Assembly: GCA_031769625.1 (NCBI GenBank)
Contig: JAUIMM010002576.1
Span: 372,001 to 436,000, forward strand
Direction of reading: 5' to 3'
DNA length: 64,000 nucleotides
Origin: Taudactylus pleione
Lineage: Eukaryota; Chordata; Amphibia; Anura; Myobatrachidae
Shown here: in pieces, positions 1-10,933 of the stretch
How positions within the stretch are numbered: the first letter of the stretch is position 1
Layout: each line of letters begins with the position of its first letter
Program-made: the position numbers and the translations under genes
Notes under the pieces: generated by a model
What the model saw: only the letters and a program-made list of their open reading frames with translations
The model's database searches: none
Told to the model about the DNA's origin: nothing

Positions 1-633
1 AGATAAGGTGTAAGTACCAGTGCTGATAGAGACAGGTGTAACATGCTGCTGCCCCCAGGCTTGCAGGGAAGAGGTGTAATATACATGAGATGTAGTGTAA
101 GATAAGGTGTAAGTACCAGTGCTGATAGAGACAGGTGTAACATGCTGCCCCCAGGCTTGCAGGGAAGAGGTGTAATATACATGAGATGTAGTGTAAGATA
201 AGGTGTAAGTACCAGTGCTGATAGAGACAGGTGTAACATGCTGCCCCCAGGCTTGCAGGGAAGAGGTGTAATATACATGAGATGTAGTGTAAGATAAGGT
301 GTAAGTACCAGTGCTGATAGAGACAGGTGTAACATGCTGCTGCCCCCAGGCTTGCAGGGAAGAGGTGTAATATACATGAGATGTAGTGTAAGATAAGGTG
401 TAAGTACCAGTGCTGATAGAGACAGGTGTAACATGCTGCTGCCCCCAGGCTTGCAGGGAAGAGGTGTAATATACATGAGATGTAGTGTAAGATAAGGTGT
501 AAGTACCAGTGCTGATAGAGACAGGTGTAACATGCTGCCCCCAGGCTTGCAGGGAAGAGGTGTAATATACATGAGATGTAGTGTAAGATAAGGTGTAAGT
601 ACCAGTGCTGATAGAGACAGGTGTAACATGCTG
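1..633. repeat. 96/99-bp satellite, right end of the copy A array
   Basis: About 6.5 direct copies of a 96-bp monomer, with a 99-bp variant carrying one extra CTG, run in from beyond the left edge. The monomer contains 'GTACCAGTGCTGATAGAGAC' and 'CCCAGGCTTGCAGGGAAGAG'. It is the same sequence and orientation as the large array at 22428-41760. The array breaks off after 'GTGTAACATGCTG', a different monomer position from the right end of the large array. By analogy with copy B it should occupy intron 6 of gene A. Confidence 0.97.
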
Positions 634-639
634 TAACAT

Positions 640-667
640 GTAACATATATGTTTATATCTTCTATGG

Positions 668-700
<33 letters not shown>

Positions 701-835
701 ATATCTTATAAGGCCTATATAAGTATATATTTCTATGGCCTATATATATATAGCCTATATATATATATATATATATATATATGTCTATATCTTCTATGGC
801 CTATATATGTATATATCTTCTATGGCCTATATTGT
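640..835. repeat. TA-rich simple repeat
   Basis: Long (TA)n tracts alternate with the motif 'TATCTTCTATGGCCTATATA', which recurs about four times. It directly abuts the end of the satellite and has no counterpart beside the copy B satellite. Confidence 0.9.
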
Positions 836-1109
836 AAGTCACACGCCCAGTACCAGGCATATAATAATAACCACCCAGTGAAGTGCATGTGTGTATGTTG
901 GTATATACACTAGATCTTATCTGTATTCAGATCCCCACCATCTAGGTGCAGTGCAGCAATTAGTATTAGGAGAGACAGATTAGTGCACTTTGCTTTTTCA
1001 TTATTATTTCTTCACATTTTCCTACTTTATGCACACAGTCTGTTTATATGTTAGTATTACATTTTAATCTTTCTATTCCACTGTATGTACCACATAGAAT
1101 GTGATCATT
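836..1109. other. Unassigned spacer
   Basis: No open frame of note, repeat or recognisable element was seen. The sequence is AT-rich and separates the TA repeat from the retroelement remnant. Confidence 0.6.
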
Positions 1110-2564
1110 TTAAAAGTTACATTTTAATATAAAATGTTTTCTTTTGTGCGCCCATTGAACACAACCCCTAGCTCTATTTCTGTTACGTGACGATTGGCAA
1201 CCCCTGTTCAGATTTGTATCCTGTAGCCACCAAATAAGTGACTGTCGGGTCTGCAGAGATAATCTGAACATCTGCCTGTTTAATCGAAGGTCTGGCTTCA
1301 CCCATCGATGACGCAATTGGTTTTGCAATGGTCGGGCATGAAATCTGGTGAAAGTAACAGCTCCGAATGAAGCCACCATTATTCCCTGTAACTGCATAGC
1401 CCTGAGAACTGAGCTATGAGACATCTGAAAAATGGTCCTTATCTTGGATTGAAGATCCTGAATCTTTGCCCATGGAAGAAACACTCTGTGACCCTGGGTG
1501 TCGAAGAGAAGACTCAAAAATACCATCCTCTGAGATGGTAATAAATTTGATTAGGGGAAAATTGATGATCCAGCCGAATCTCTGGAGCATCCCTAAGGTA
1601 ATCTGAAGATGTTGTTGCAATAAGGCTATTGAGGGAGCTTTTAGCAACAAATTGTCCAGATAAGCCAACACATTTATCTCTCACTCCTGAGTAGGGAGAT
1701 CATGTGTGCCATAACCTTTTTAAAGACTCGAAGCGGTGGCCAAACCGATGGCAGAGCATGGAACTGAAAATGCCGATGCCCCAGCTGCAAACCGTAGAAG
1801 ATGTTGATGACTCCTCCATATAGGAACCTGGAGGTAGGCATCCTTGATATCTATAGAGGCCAGAAATTCCTCTTCTTTCATGGAACAAATGACTGAGCTT
1901 ATGGACTCCATCTTGAATTTTTCCAAATAGAGATAAGCAGGTTGAGAATGGGACAAAACGACCCATCTGGTTTGTCTATCAAGGAAAGACTGGAGTAACA
2001 CCGCAGGCCTTGCTGTAGTACCGGAACCAAAATAATTACTCCAGATTCAAAAAAGCACAGAAATTGCCTGTGTGAGAGCTGCCTTTCTGCAACCATCCAC
2101 ATGGAGAGGAATAGAAATAAATCTTTCTGGAACTGGACTCTGGCCTACCCAAAACTCCATTTTGGAAAGAATCCAAGTGGCTTCCCACCAGAGGATGGGT
2201 CCTAGTCCCGTGCCTTAGCAGCAGCGCGACAGGTGCCAAGGACAGCTCGTCCCCTGAAGGTCCCTCTCTGTGGACCCCTAGGTACACCCCAGAATGCCTG
2301 AAAGCTTCCCCTGCCTTGAGTCCAAAAGGAACAAAACCTAGCGGATATTGGTTTTGGTATTGTTACAGGAAGTTAAAGGCTTTTTCCTCCTGTGACCTGA
2401 GAAATAATTTCAGTTAATTCTGGACCAATCAAAAACCTCCTTCAAAAAGGCAATGCCGCTAAAGCATGTTTGGACTCTGTTTTCCTTACATATTTTAAGC
2501 CAAGCTTCAGACAAATCCCCTGATTGAAATCCAGTAATCATCTGGTTCATCCAGGGATTGATAG
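1110..2564 (-). mobile_element. DIRS-like retrotransposon remnant, RT part (copy A)
   Basis: Minus-strand reading in several broken frames gives reverse-transcriptase blocks in the expected order. They are 'LVDKPDGSF' near 2000, 'LASIDIKDAYLQVPI' near 1860, the catalytic box as 'AYLDNLLL' near 1660, 'FLGLLFDT' near 1510 and 'SLIWWLQD' near 1210. The second Asp of the YxDD box is Asn here, while copy B keeps 'YLDDLL'. The mix of RT motifs and a LAP2alpha-like ORF1 further upstream fits the DIRS/tyrosine-recombinase retroelements. No RNase H or recombinase follows, so the element was truncated, at the same point as in copy B. It is non-functional. Confidence 0.75.
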
Positions 2565-4305
2565 TGTCACGATCAGCTCCATTAAAACTACTTTCCTACC
2601 TCTCTGGTGCCTATCCAGGTCCGTCTGCACGCCGCACCAGGATGATGTTTGGGCATGCTGATGGTTCTCTGCGGCCTTCTACTCCTAACAGGCTTCCCCA
2701 GCATGTTGACGGGGATATGGGGCAGGCCCATAACCTTGGCCAAGATTATGCCAAAAACCTCTATTGTATTTACTGCAAAATGTATTTATTTATATATAAT
2801 CAGTTAATTTGGAGTTGTGCACTTGTATCTCTTCTTTGTTTATATATCAATGGTCTCCACAGGTAGCACCTCCAATTATATTATATATATATATATGTCC
2901 AGAGTGTGCAGTCTGAGATCCATTTTTCTTTGTAAACTGATTAGTGCATTGATTTGCACACCTGGGAAGCCTGAGCCACGTCCCACTCAGACTAGCAACT
3001 CTACTACATTGGTTTGAGCATGGAGTCTGGCAATGTAATATGCACACCAGTCAGAGGCACAATATAGGTAAGTCCTGCTAATATTTAGACTGTGTAGTGC
3101 AGCTTTGGTTCATTTTTGGGGTGTGGGTCCCCCTAGATTGCTTTGCTGATCTGCTTCAGGGTGCCGCAGTATAACACATTTCCTTTAACACATTTTAATA
3201 CCTCACTGTCTGTTTCTTTTATATATATGTATTTCACTTTTTATTTCTATTCTTTATATGCGACCAGTGGCTGCTCTTAACACTTCACTTTTCTTATTAG
3301 AGCGGTGCCTTGGGGTAGTTTAGCTGGGCTAGTTTGGGGGTGTCCTGCGCTCTGGATTTGAGCCCTAGTATGTTAGGGACCTGCCCGACAAGAGGTTACC
3401 CGGATATAGTGGGCAGGCCCATAACCTTGGCCAAGATTATGCCAAAAACCTCTATTGTATTTACTGCAAAATGTATTATTTATATATAATCAGTTAATTT
3501 GGAGTTGTGCACTTGTATCTTTTCTTTGTGTATGTGCCTATCCAGGTCCGTCTGCACGCCGCACCAGGATGAAGTTTGGGCATGCTGATGGTTCTCTGTG
3601 GTCTTATACTCCTAACAGGCTTCCCCAGCATCTTGACGAGGATGTGGGCGCGGCAATCTTGGACTCACCTGACAGTATTCCTCAATTCAGAATACTACCT
3701 TCTGACCTGCTGACCGCAGTATCCAATCATCAGGGATCCTGCCCTATAAATTCCATTTCCTGACTGGCCTCTGTTGCCAGTACAACGTTGCTTCTTGCTG
3801 AAGTTACAGCTCAAGTACTGAGCCCCCGGATACTCTTTATCTAAACGGTACAGTCCGTCCTATTCTATTTCCTTCACCTGGAACCAGACCACAATATCAT
3901 CTGCTGCAGTCTGGATTTGCCATTGAGAATTATCTCTCATGTTACCATCGGTCTTTACCAATCAACTACATTCACGTATCATCATCGGTCCTTACCGATC
4001 AACTACATTCAAGTATCCTCACGGTTTTTACCAATCCACTACATTCAAGTATCCTCATCGGTCCTTACCGATCAACTACATTCAAGAATCACAATCGCTC
4101 CTTACCGATCAACTACATTCAAGAATCACAATCGGTCCTTACCAATAAACATTATTCTTCTTTCTTTATTCTGTCATCGCCTTCATCACAATATCCCTAT
4201 ATGAGGAGGTCCTGGTTAAAGCCATCCAAGTTTGTCCACACTCCTCCAATCACTCCTTCAGCCTCCTACGACTGTTCCTATCCAAACCAATCCTCAGGCG
4301 TGACA
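2565..4305. mobile_element. Solo LTR-like insertion inside the DIRS remnant (copy A)
   Basis: The insert starts TGTCACG and ends CGTGACA, interrupts the DIRS-like ORF1, and matches the 1,152-bp insert of copy B. It is 1,741 bp here because an extra segment lies inside it. About 115 bp beginning 'GGGCAGGCCCATAACCTTGG' occurs at about 2722 and again at about 3410, and the 'CCTATCCAGGTCCGTCTGCA' block recurs at about 2610 and 3540. The right-hand target duplication seen in copy B has lost four bases here. Positions 3930-4150 hold degenerate tandem copies of 'CGGTCCTTACCGATCAACTA'. Confidence 0.6.
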
Positions 4306-5430
4306 GCCTTTATCACCCAGGCGCTGGGTAGAACAGGCCGCAGCGAGACTCCTGACAAAGTGAATATAGACTTAAGTATAACCTCATTCTTTCTATCCAT
4401 AGGATCTTTAGAGGTTACAGACTGTGTTGTGGGAATAACACTATTCCTGACCAACCTAGCAATAGGAGCATCTACCACGGGTGGAATTTCCCAAAGCTTG
4501 GTATCCTCTTCCGAAAAGGGATAAAGACACTTAAGTCTTTTCGGAATATGAAATTTGGAATCAGGTGTAACCAGGTTTTTTTTACTGTTTCCTCAAAATG
4601 TGAAAATTCTGGGAAAACAAATACAATGTTTCTTCTTACGTTTAAAGAAACTGAACTAGTTACTGGAATAGCTGTTTCCTGGAGATGCAAAGTCTCCTTG
4701 ACTCCATCTACCAGCATAGAAACCTCTGAATAAGAATGGGAGTCATCCTCCCACTTTGCGGTGTCTTCAGTGTCATAATCCAATTCCCCTTCTTCATAGA
4801 AAGAGGTAGCTGAAGCCTATTCTCCAGGAAAATCCACTGAGGAATGGCCTGAACGTCTCTTAGTGGCTGTGGGCCCTGCTGACATTACCATTTTATTTAG
4901 GAACGTTGCCATCTGAGCGAGACACATATCCTGGGCCCATCTGGGCTCTAACGAGGGATCATAGAAAGTAGCAGCTTGAGCACAGGGTATAATGTAATTT
5001 GCCTGAGAGTGACGTAATTCACTTATGGCCTCAACCATAGACCTGGACCAATCAGGCATCACCGACTATTTAGCCGAACGTCTCGGTAATGAATCCCCCT
5101 GTGAACAACAAGCACACATCGACCTTGGGTCCGTACCTTTTGGCAATTTTATCTTACATTTTGTACCAGTATAAAAAATGACTGATCCCTGTTTTTTGGA
5201 ATCATAGTCTGGCTTGTCCATACTGAGAGAGAAAGACAAGCCTAACCAAGACAAATAACTACCTACATTCATCTGGAAAAAGTGTAGCACTGTTTGAATA
5301 GAAAAAATAAATAAAATAAGACTCTTAATTCACCTATCTGTTAAATGCAAAAATCCCCGGACTCCTTGAAGTCCATATTCACTTGCAAAAAAACAAAGGC
5401 AAACAAATAATCTTTAGTATAACCCCCGAC
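4306..5430 (-). mobile_element. DIRS-like ORF1 remnant (copy A)
   Basis: Minus-strand fragments read 'VDAPIARLVRNSVIP' and 'KDPMDRKNEVILKSIF' (about 4450-4350), 'RNIVFVFPEFSHFEETV' (about 4630) and 'MDKPDYDSKKQGSV' (about 5220). The VDxPxARL...KDPMDR arrangement is typical of the LAP2alpha-like ORF1 of vertebrate DIRS elements. Frameshifts and stops separate the pieces. Together with 1110-2564 it forms one element, split by the LTR insertion. Confidence 0.65.
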
Positions 5431-5436
5431 AAGGTG

Positions 5437-5692
5437 TTAAAGTGAATGAACTGCACTAGGAGTCCACTAGCAGTAGACTATTCAAAATATGGACTAAAAC
5501 TGAAAACATATACATTAACGAGTAGAAATATATATACATCCGTATATTATATTATATTTTAATATCTGTATATATATATTTCTATTTGTTATTGTATATG
5601 TTTTAAACACTGCATTCAGTTCTATTCCATATTTTGAATAGTTTACTGCCAAATAGTGGACTCCTAGCATGGTTCATTCACATTTCCCTTAA
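5437..5692. mobile_element. TTAA-flanked MITE (piggyBac-like)
   Basis: Imperfect terminal inverted repeats of about 60 bp flank a short AT-rich core; one arm reads 'GTGAATGAACTGCACTAGGA' and 'CTATTCAAAATATGG'. TTAA lies at both outer ends (5437-5440 and 5689-5692), the target duplication of piggyBac and Kolobok transposons. It has no coding capacity. It is present in copy A only, about 100 bp downstream of the exon-6 donor. Confidence 0.6.
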
Positions 5693-5793
5693 TAGTTTGT
5701 ACTGACAGAGGAGGGTGTAGGATACGAGATTGTTGAAGTAACTGAGCAAGGAGAATATGTGACTCTGTTCTGTAATAAGTGTTTATTACTCAC

Positions 5794-6187
5794 CTGTGCT
5801 GATATCTGTAGGAATTTCCTCCTCCTTATACTGCTGATCACCGATCATATACATCTCTTCTTCTCCCTCTATATCTTCTACCTTTATATCAGTCACATAC
5901 GTCTCTTCTTCTTCCTCTGTATCTTCTACCTTATTATCAGTCACATATGTCTCTTCTCCCTCTATATCTTCTGCCTTTATATCAGTCACATACGTCTCTT
6001 CTTCTCCCTCTATATCTTCTGCCTTATTATCAGTCACATATGTCTCTTCTTCTCCCTCTGTATCTGCCTTCATATCAGTCACATACATCTCTTCTTCTCT
6101 CTCTATATCTTCTGTCTTCATATCAGTCACATACATCTCTTCTTCTCCCTCTATATCTTCTGTCTTCACATCAGCCAGAACTTCACA
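5794..6187 (-). CDS. Gene A exon 6: acidic repeat domain with SUMO-consensus lysines
   Basis: Coding exon of a FAX/KRAB-like zinc-finger gene. The acceptor is TTTAG|TGTGAAG and the donor is GCACAG|GTGAGT. It enters in phase 0 and leaves after one base of a codon. It encodes 131 residues: a short lead ending in ADVK, then seven repeats of about 16 residues of the form K-[TA]-E-D-I-E-G-E-E-E-[MT]-Y-V-T-D, then 'GDQQYKEEEIPTDIST'. Four repeats (VKTE, MKTE, IKAE, IKVE) match the psi-K-x-E SUMOylation consensus, each followed by an acidic run. MKAD is a near match, and two have Asn in the hydrophobic position. The 'EEEIPTDIST' end is the usual last exon before the finger exon in Xenopus relatives. 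The finger exon of this gene is not in the window. Confidence 0.85.
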
Positions 6188-6315
6188 CTAAATAACCCAT
6201 AAAATAATACAGTGATATTTGATATGACACAGTATAATATCAGACACACACAGCTTCTCTACACATCATATAGTGACAGTCACTTTGGTATATTGTGAGA
6301 CCCTATATCCCACCT

Positions 6316-7474
6316 GACACAAATAACCAAGCTTTAATAAGCCAGAGATGTCAAATAACAATGTAGCAGTGAAAGAAAGAGGTGATTGTCAACCTCGGTA
6401 GAAGAACAGAAAAGATTAGAATACACTGCGCTCTATTATTTAAGCTGGGACACAAGCAATGGTATAAGTAGAAAAGTAATTTATTTCACCATATGCATAG
6501 TATATAAAATCGTCTCATGTAATATATCTAAATTGAGACATTATACAATTGACAGGTCTAAAAACTGAATGTAGATTAAGGAGTTGATCAGGCTCCTGAT
6601 CTACACATAAGCAACAATGAAACAAGTTGAATAATACAAATATTGTAACAATTGTTATTCCTGGAAGCAAAACCAATAGAGATTCTGTAGAATAGTACAT
6701 GTAAATACACAATTGCCTGTATAGAAAAGGAGAAAACCCCTATGGATAGAAAATGTTCCTATTATGGAGGTATTGTATACTAATGCTGAAACAATTGTAG
6801 AGACATAGATCCACATTCAAGGGTACTTTTCCAGAAATCCGGTATAAACCCCTGTGTATCTAAGGTGCAGTCCCGTAGATATGAGATGTATAATTGAGCG
6901 GGCAAAGTACCTGTAGATGGGTTCAAAGGGAACCGGAGGATGTTGGAACCACAAAGAAATTAGCAGATGTAGGGGACTCCTCTCTCCGTTCCGACCAGAG
7001 GATGAGCGAGTGAGGTGGTTGGGCTTCGCCAATATTTATATGGGCGTTTTTGAAGACCTTCATATATGGGATGGTCCAGCCGGGGCGAGTCTGGTGTTCT
7101 ATGGCCGTTATATAGATGATTTAATTTTTATTTGGGATGTGGATAATTTGTCAGCCACTTATTTCACTGATTTTTTGAACACCAATAATATGAATTTAAA
7201 ATTTACTTCACATTTTATTATTTACTACAATATTTGTATTATTCAACTTGTTTCATTGTTGCTTATGTGTAGATCAGGAGTCTGATCAACTCCTTAATCC
7301 ACATTCAGTTTTTAGACCTATCAATTTTATAATATCGCAATTTAGATATAATACATGAGATGATTTTATATACTATGCAAATGGTGAAATAAATTACTTT
7401 TCTACATATACCATTGCTTGTGTCCCAGCTTAATTAATAGAGCGCAGTGTATTCTAATCTTTTCTGTCCTACAT
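6316..7474 (+). mobile_element. Penelope-like retroelement in intron 5 of gene A
   Basis: Two copies of a sequence of about 245 bp in inverted orientation (6406-6652 and 7225-7468) flank a reverse-transcriptase fragment, as in Penelope-like elements with inverted terminal repeats. Copy B has the empty site: intron 5 there is 143 bp, against 1,296 bp here. Flanks 'ATCCCAC' and 'ATCCCAT' suggest a short target duplication. The right end lies about 10 bp from the exon-5 donor. The insertion happened after the two genes duplicated. Confidence 0.75.
6905..7210 (+). pseudogene. Penelope-like reverse transcriptase fragment
   Basis: Plus-strand translation contains 'FANIYMGVFEDLHIW' and 'YGRYIDDLIFIW', then 'LNTNNMNLKFTSHF'. 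The first matches the FANLFMG block and the second the catalytic YIDD box of Penelope-like RTs. Only about 100 codons remain; the palm N-terminus, thumb and GIY-YIG endonuclease are missing. It lies between the inverted repeats of the element and antisense to gene A. Confidence 0.7.
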
Positions 7475-7483
7475 CCCATCTAC

Positions 7484-7581
7484 CTGATGTTCCTGTGGGG
7501 TCCTGTGATTCTCCTTTGTACAATCCTGGGAATAAAGAGGACGAGGACATCTCTCTGGGGTATTTCTGTTACTGGGTCCAT
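7484..7581 (-). CDS. Gene A exon 5: linker exon
   Basis: Exon of 98 bp with acceptor CTACAG|ATGG and donor CATCAG|GTAGAT, entering in phase 1 and leaving in phase 0. With the last G of exon 4 it encodes '[20 protein letters not shown]' followed by '[13 protein letters not shown]'. This matches the conserved linker between the KRAB-like box and the acidic exon in Xenopus FAX zinc-finger proteins. No biochemical role is known to me. The frame is intact. The Penelope-like insertion lies about 10 bp beyond its donor, inside the zone where U1/U6 contacts and early splicing signals lie. Confidence 0.85.
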
Positions 7582-7702
7582 CTGTAGGAGACACACAGTG
7601 ACTGAGTACATTGTATATATGTGATTATCAGGTGACGTGTGTGTATATAGGAGGCCCCCATACCTGCTCTCCCCTGTACAATAAATGATAGTCTCCTCTT
7701 AC

Positions 7703-7826
7703 CCAGTGATGTGAGGGGCCGGTGATTCTCCATCATCACGTCCTTGTAGAGACCCCTCTGTTCCTCTATATACTCCCCCTGCTGCATGGAGACATAGACA
7801 GTGACATCCTCACACCTTATAGGAAC
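7703..7826 (-). CDS. Gene A exon 4: degenerate KRAB-A-like box
   Basis: Exon of 124 bp with acceptor GTCAG|GTTCCT and donor ACTGG|GTAAGAG, phase 0 in and phase 1 out. It encodes '[20 protein letters not shown]' and '[21 protein letters not shown]'. Against the KRAB-A consensus it keeps DV-VY-S, LY-DVM-EN and L-SL, but the EEW triplet that supports TRIM28 binding in mammals reads QQG. The domain is therefore KRAB-like by descent but probably cannot recruit TRIM28 in the classic way (inference). The box has the same Gly in copy B, so the change predates the duplication. Confidence 0.85.
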
Positions 7827-7849
7827 CTGACACACACAATGACAGTCAT

Positions 7850-10800
7850 CACCCAGACACATCCCCTAGTGTTACTGTATAATGTCCCATTCCCAGCAGT
7901 CACCTCTCCAGTCATCACCCAGACACATCCCCCGGTGTTACTGTATAATGTCCCATTCCCAGCAGTCACCTCTCCAGTCATCGCCCAGACACATCCCCCG
8001 GTGTTACTGTATAATGTCCTCTCCAGTCATAGCCCAGACACCTCCCCCGGTGTTACTGTATAATGTCCCATTCCCAGCAGTCACCTCTCCAGTCATCACC
8101 CAGACACCTCCCCCGGTGTTACTGTATAATGTCCCATTCCCAGCAGTCACCTCTCCAGCCATCACCCAGACACATCCCCCGGTGTTACTGTATAATGTCC
8201 CATTCCCAGCAGTCACCTCTCCAGCCATCACCCAGACACATCCCCCGGTATTACTGTATAATGCCCCATTCCAAGCAGTCACCTCTCCAGTCATCACCCA
8301 GACACATCCCCCGGTGTTACTGTATAATGCCCCATTCCCAGCAGTCACCTCTCCAGTCATCACCCAGACACATCCCCCGGTGTTACTGTATAATGTCCCC
8401 TTCCCAGCAGTCACCTCTCCAGTCATCACCCAGACACATCCCCCGGTGTTACTGTATAATGTCGCCTTCCCAGCAGTCACCTCTCCAGTCATCACCCAGA
8501 CACATCCCCCGGTGTTACTGTATAATGTTGCCTTCCCAGCAGTCACCTCTCCAGTCATCACCCAGACACATCCCCCGGTGTTACTGTATAATGTCCCCTT
8601 CCCAGCAGTCACCTCTCCAGTCATCACCCAGACAAATCCCCCGGTGTTACTGTATAATGTCCCCTTCCCAGCAGTCACCTCGCCAGTCATCACCCAGACA
8701 CATCCCCCGGTGTTACTGTATAATGTCCCCTTCCCAGCAGTCACCTCTCTAGTCATCACCCAGACACATCCCCCGGTGTTACTGTATAATGTCCCCTTCC
8801 CAGCAGTCACCTCTCCAGTCATCACCCAGACACATCCCCCGGTGTTACTGTATAATGTCCCCTTCCCAGCAGTCACCTCTCCAGTCATCACCCAGACACA
8901 TCCCCCGGTGTTACTGTATAATGTCCCCTTCCCAGCAGTCACCTCTCCAGTCATCACCCAGACACATCCCCCGGTGTTACTGTATAATGTCCCCTTCCCA
9001 GCAGTCACCTCTCCAGTCATCTCCCAGACACATCCCCTGGTGTTACTGTATAATGTCCCCTTCCCAGCAGTCACCTCTCCACTCATCACCCAGACACATC
9101 CCCCGGTGTTACTGTATAATGTCCCATTCCCAGCAGTGACCTCTCCAGTCATCACCCAGACCCATCCCCTGGTGTTACTGTATAATGACGCATTCCCAGC
9201 AGTCACCTCTCCTGTCATCACCCAGACACATCCCCAGGTGTTACTGTATAATGTCCCATTCACAGCAGTCACCTCTACAGTCATCACCCTGACACATCCC
9301 CCGGTGTTACTGTATAATGTCCCCTTCCCAGCAGTCACCTCTCCAGTCATCACCCAGACACATCCCCCGGTGTTACTGTATAATGTCCCATTCCCAGCAG
9401 TCACCTCTCCAGTCATCACCCAGACCCATCCCCTGGTGTTACTGTATAATGACGCATTCCCAGCAGTCACCTCTCCTGTCATCACCCAGACACATCCCCA
9501 GGTGTTACTGTATAATGTCCCATTCACAGCAGTCACCTCTACAGTCATCACCCTGACACATCCCCCGGTGTTACTGTATAATGTCCCATTCCCAGCAGTC
9601 ACCTCTCCAGTCATCACCCAGACCCATCCCCTGGTGTTACTGTATAATGACGCATTCCCAGCAGTCACCTCTCCTGTCATCACCCAGACACATCCCCAGG
9701 TGTTACTGTATAATGTCCCATTCACAGCAGTCACCTCTACAGTCATCACCCTGACACATCCCCCGGTGTTACTGTATAATGTCCCCTTCCCAGGAGTCAC
9801 CTCTCCAGTCATCGCCCAGACACATCCCCCGGTGTTACTGTATAATGTCCCATTCCCAGCAGTCACCTCTCCTGTCATCACCCAGACACATCCCCAGGTG
9901 TTACTGTATAATGTCCCATTCACAGCAGTCACCTCTACAGTCATCACCCTGACACATCCCCCGGTGTTACTGTATAATGTCCCATTCCCAGCAGACACCT
10001 CTCCAGTCATCACCCTGACAAATCCCCCGATGTTACTGTATAATGTCCCATTCCCAGCAGTCACCTCTCCAGTCATCACCCAGACACATCCCCCGATGTT
10101 ACTGTATAATGTCCCATTCCCAGCAGTCACCTCTCCTGTCATCACCCAGACACATCCCCTGGTGTTACTGTATAATGTCCCATTCCCAGCAGTCACCTCT
10201 CCAGTCATCACCCAGACACATCTCCTGGTGTTACTGTATAATGTCCCATTCCCAGCAGTCACCTCTCCAGTCATCACCCAGACACATCTCCTGGTGTTAC
10301 TGTATAATGTCCCATTCCCAGCAGTCACCTCTCCAGTCATCACCCAGACCCATCCCCTGGTGTTACTGTATAATGTCCCTTTCCCAGCAGTCACCTCTCC
10401 AGTCATCACCCAGACCCATCCCCCGGTGTTACTGTATAATGTCCCAATCCCAGCAGTCACCTCTCCTGTCATCACCCAGACACATCCCCCGGTGTTACTG
10501 TATAATGTCCCAATCCCAGCAGTCACCTCTCCTGTCATCACCCAGACACATCTCCTGGTGTTACTGTATAATGTCCCATTCCCAACAATCACCTCTACAG
10601 TCATCACCCAGACACATCCCCTGGTGTTACTGTATAATGTCCCCTTCCCAGCAGACACCTCTCTAGTCATCACAAAGACACATCCCCTGGTGTTACTGTA
10701 TAATGTCCCAATCCCGGCAGTCACCTCTCTAGTCATCACCCAGACACATCCCCCGGTGTTACTGTATAATGTCCCAATCCCAACAGTCACCTCTCCTGTC

Positions 10801-10933
10801 ATCACCCAGACACATCCCCTGGTGTTACTGTATAATGTCCCATTCCCAACAATCACCTCTCTAGTCATCACCCAGACACATCCCCTTGTGTTACTGTATA
10901 ATGTCCCATTCCCAGCAGTCACCTCTCCAGTCA
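7850..10933 (-). repeat. 66-bp minisatellite of intron 3 carrying repeated 5' splice sites (gene A)
   Basis: About 47 direct copies of a 66-bp unit fill nearly all of the 3.1-kb intron 3. Read on the minus strand, each unit contains TGACTGGAGAG|GTGACT, which is the last 11 nt of exon 3 plus its donor, followed by about 55 nt of intron. Intron 3 of copy B is only 79 bp and holds one unit, so this array grew in copy A. The unit is 22 codons without stops, so an open frame runs on from exon 3 on the minus strand. The plus strand is also open. Sub-blocks marked by 'AATGACGCATTCCC' recur at 9187, 9451 and 9649, a higher-order pattern of 4 and then 3 units. Confidence 0.95.

Noticed and set aside
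1..633. CRISPR array
   Set aside because: Repeats are contiguous 96-bp monomers without unique spacers, in a vertebrate context; the same applies to the other arrays.
3917..4204. Plus-strand repeat protein (YRSTTFKYHHR-type)
   Set aside because: It is a translation of degenerate tandem repeats within the LTR-like insertion.
5759..6202. Plus-strand open frame of Phe/Leu/His-rich repeats
   Set aside because: It is the antisense shadow of the acidic exon 6, whose coding is supported by splice sites and homology.
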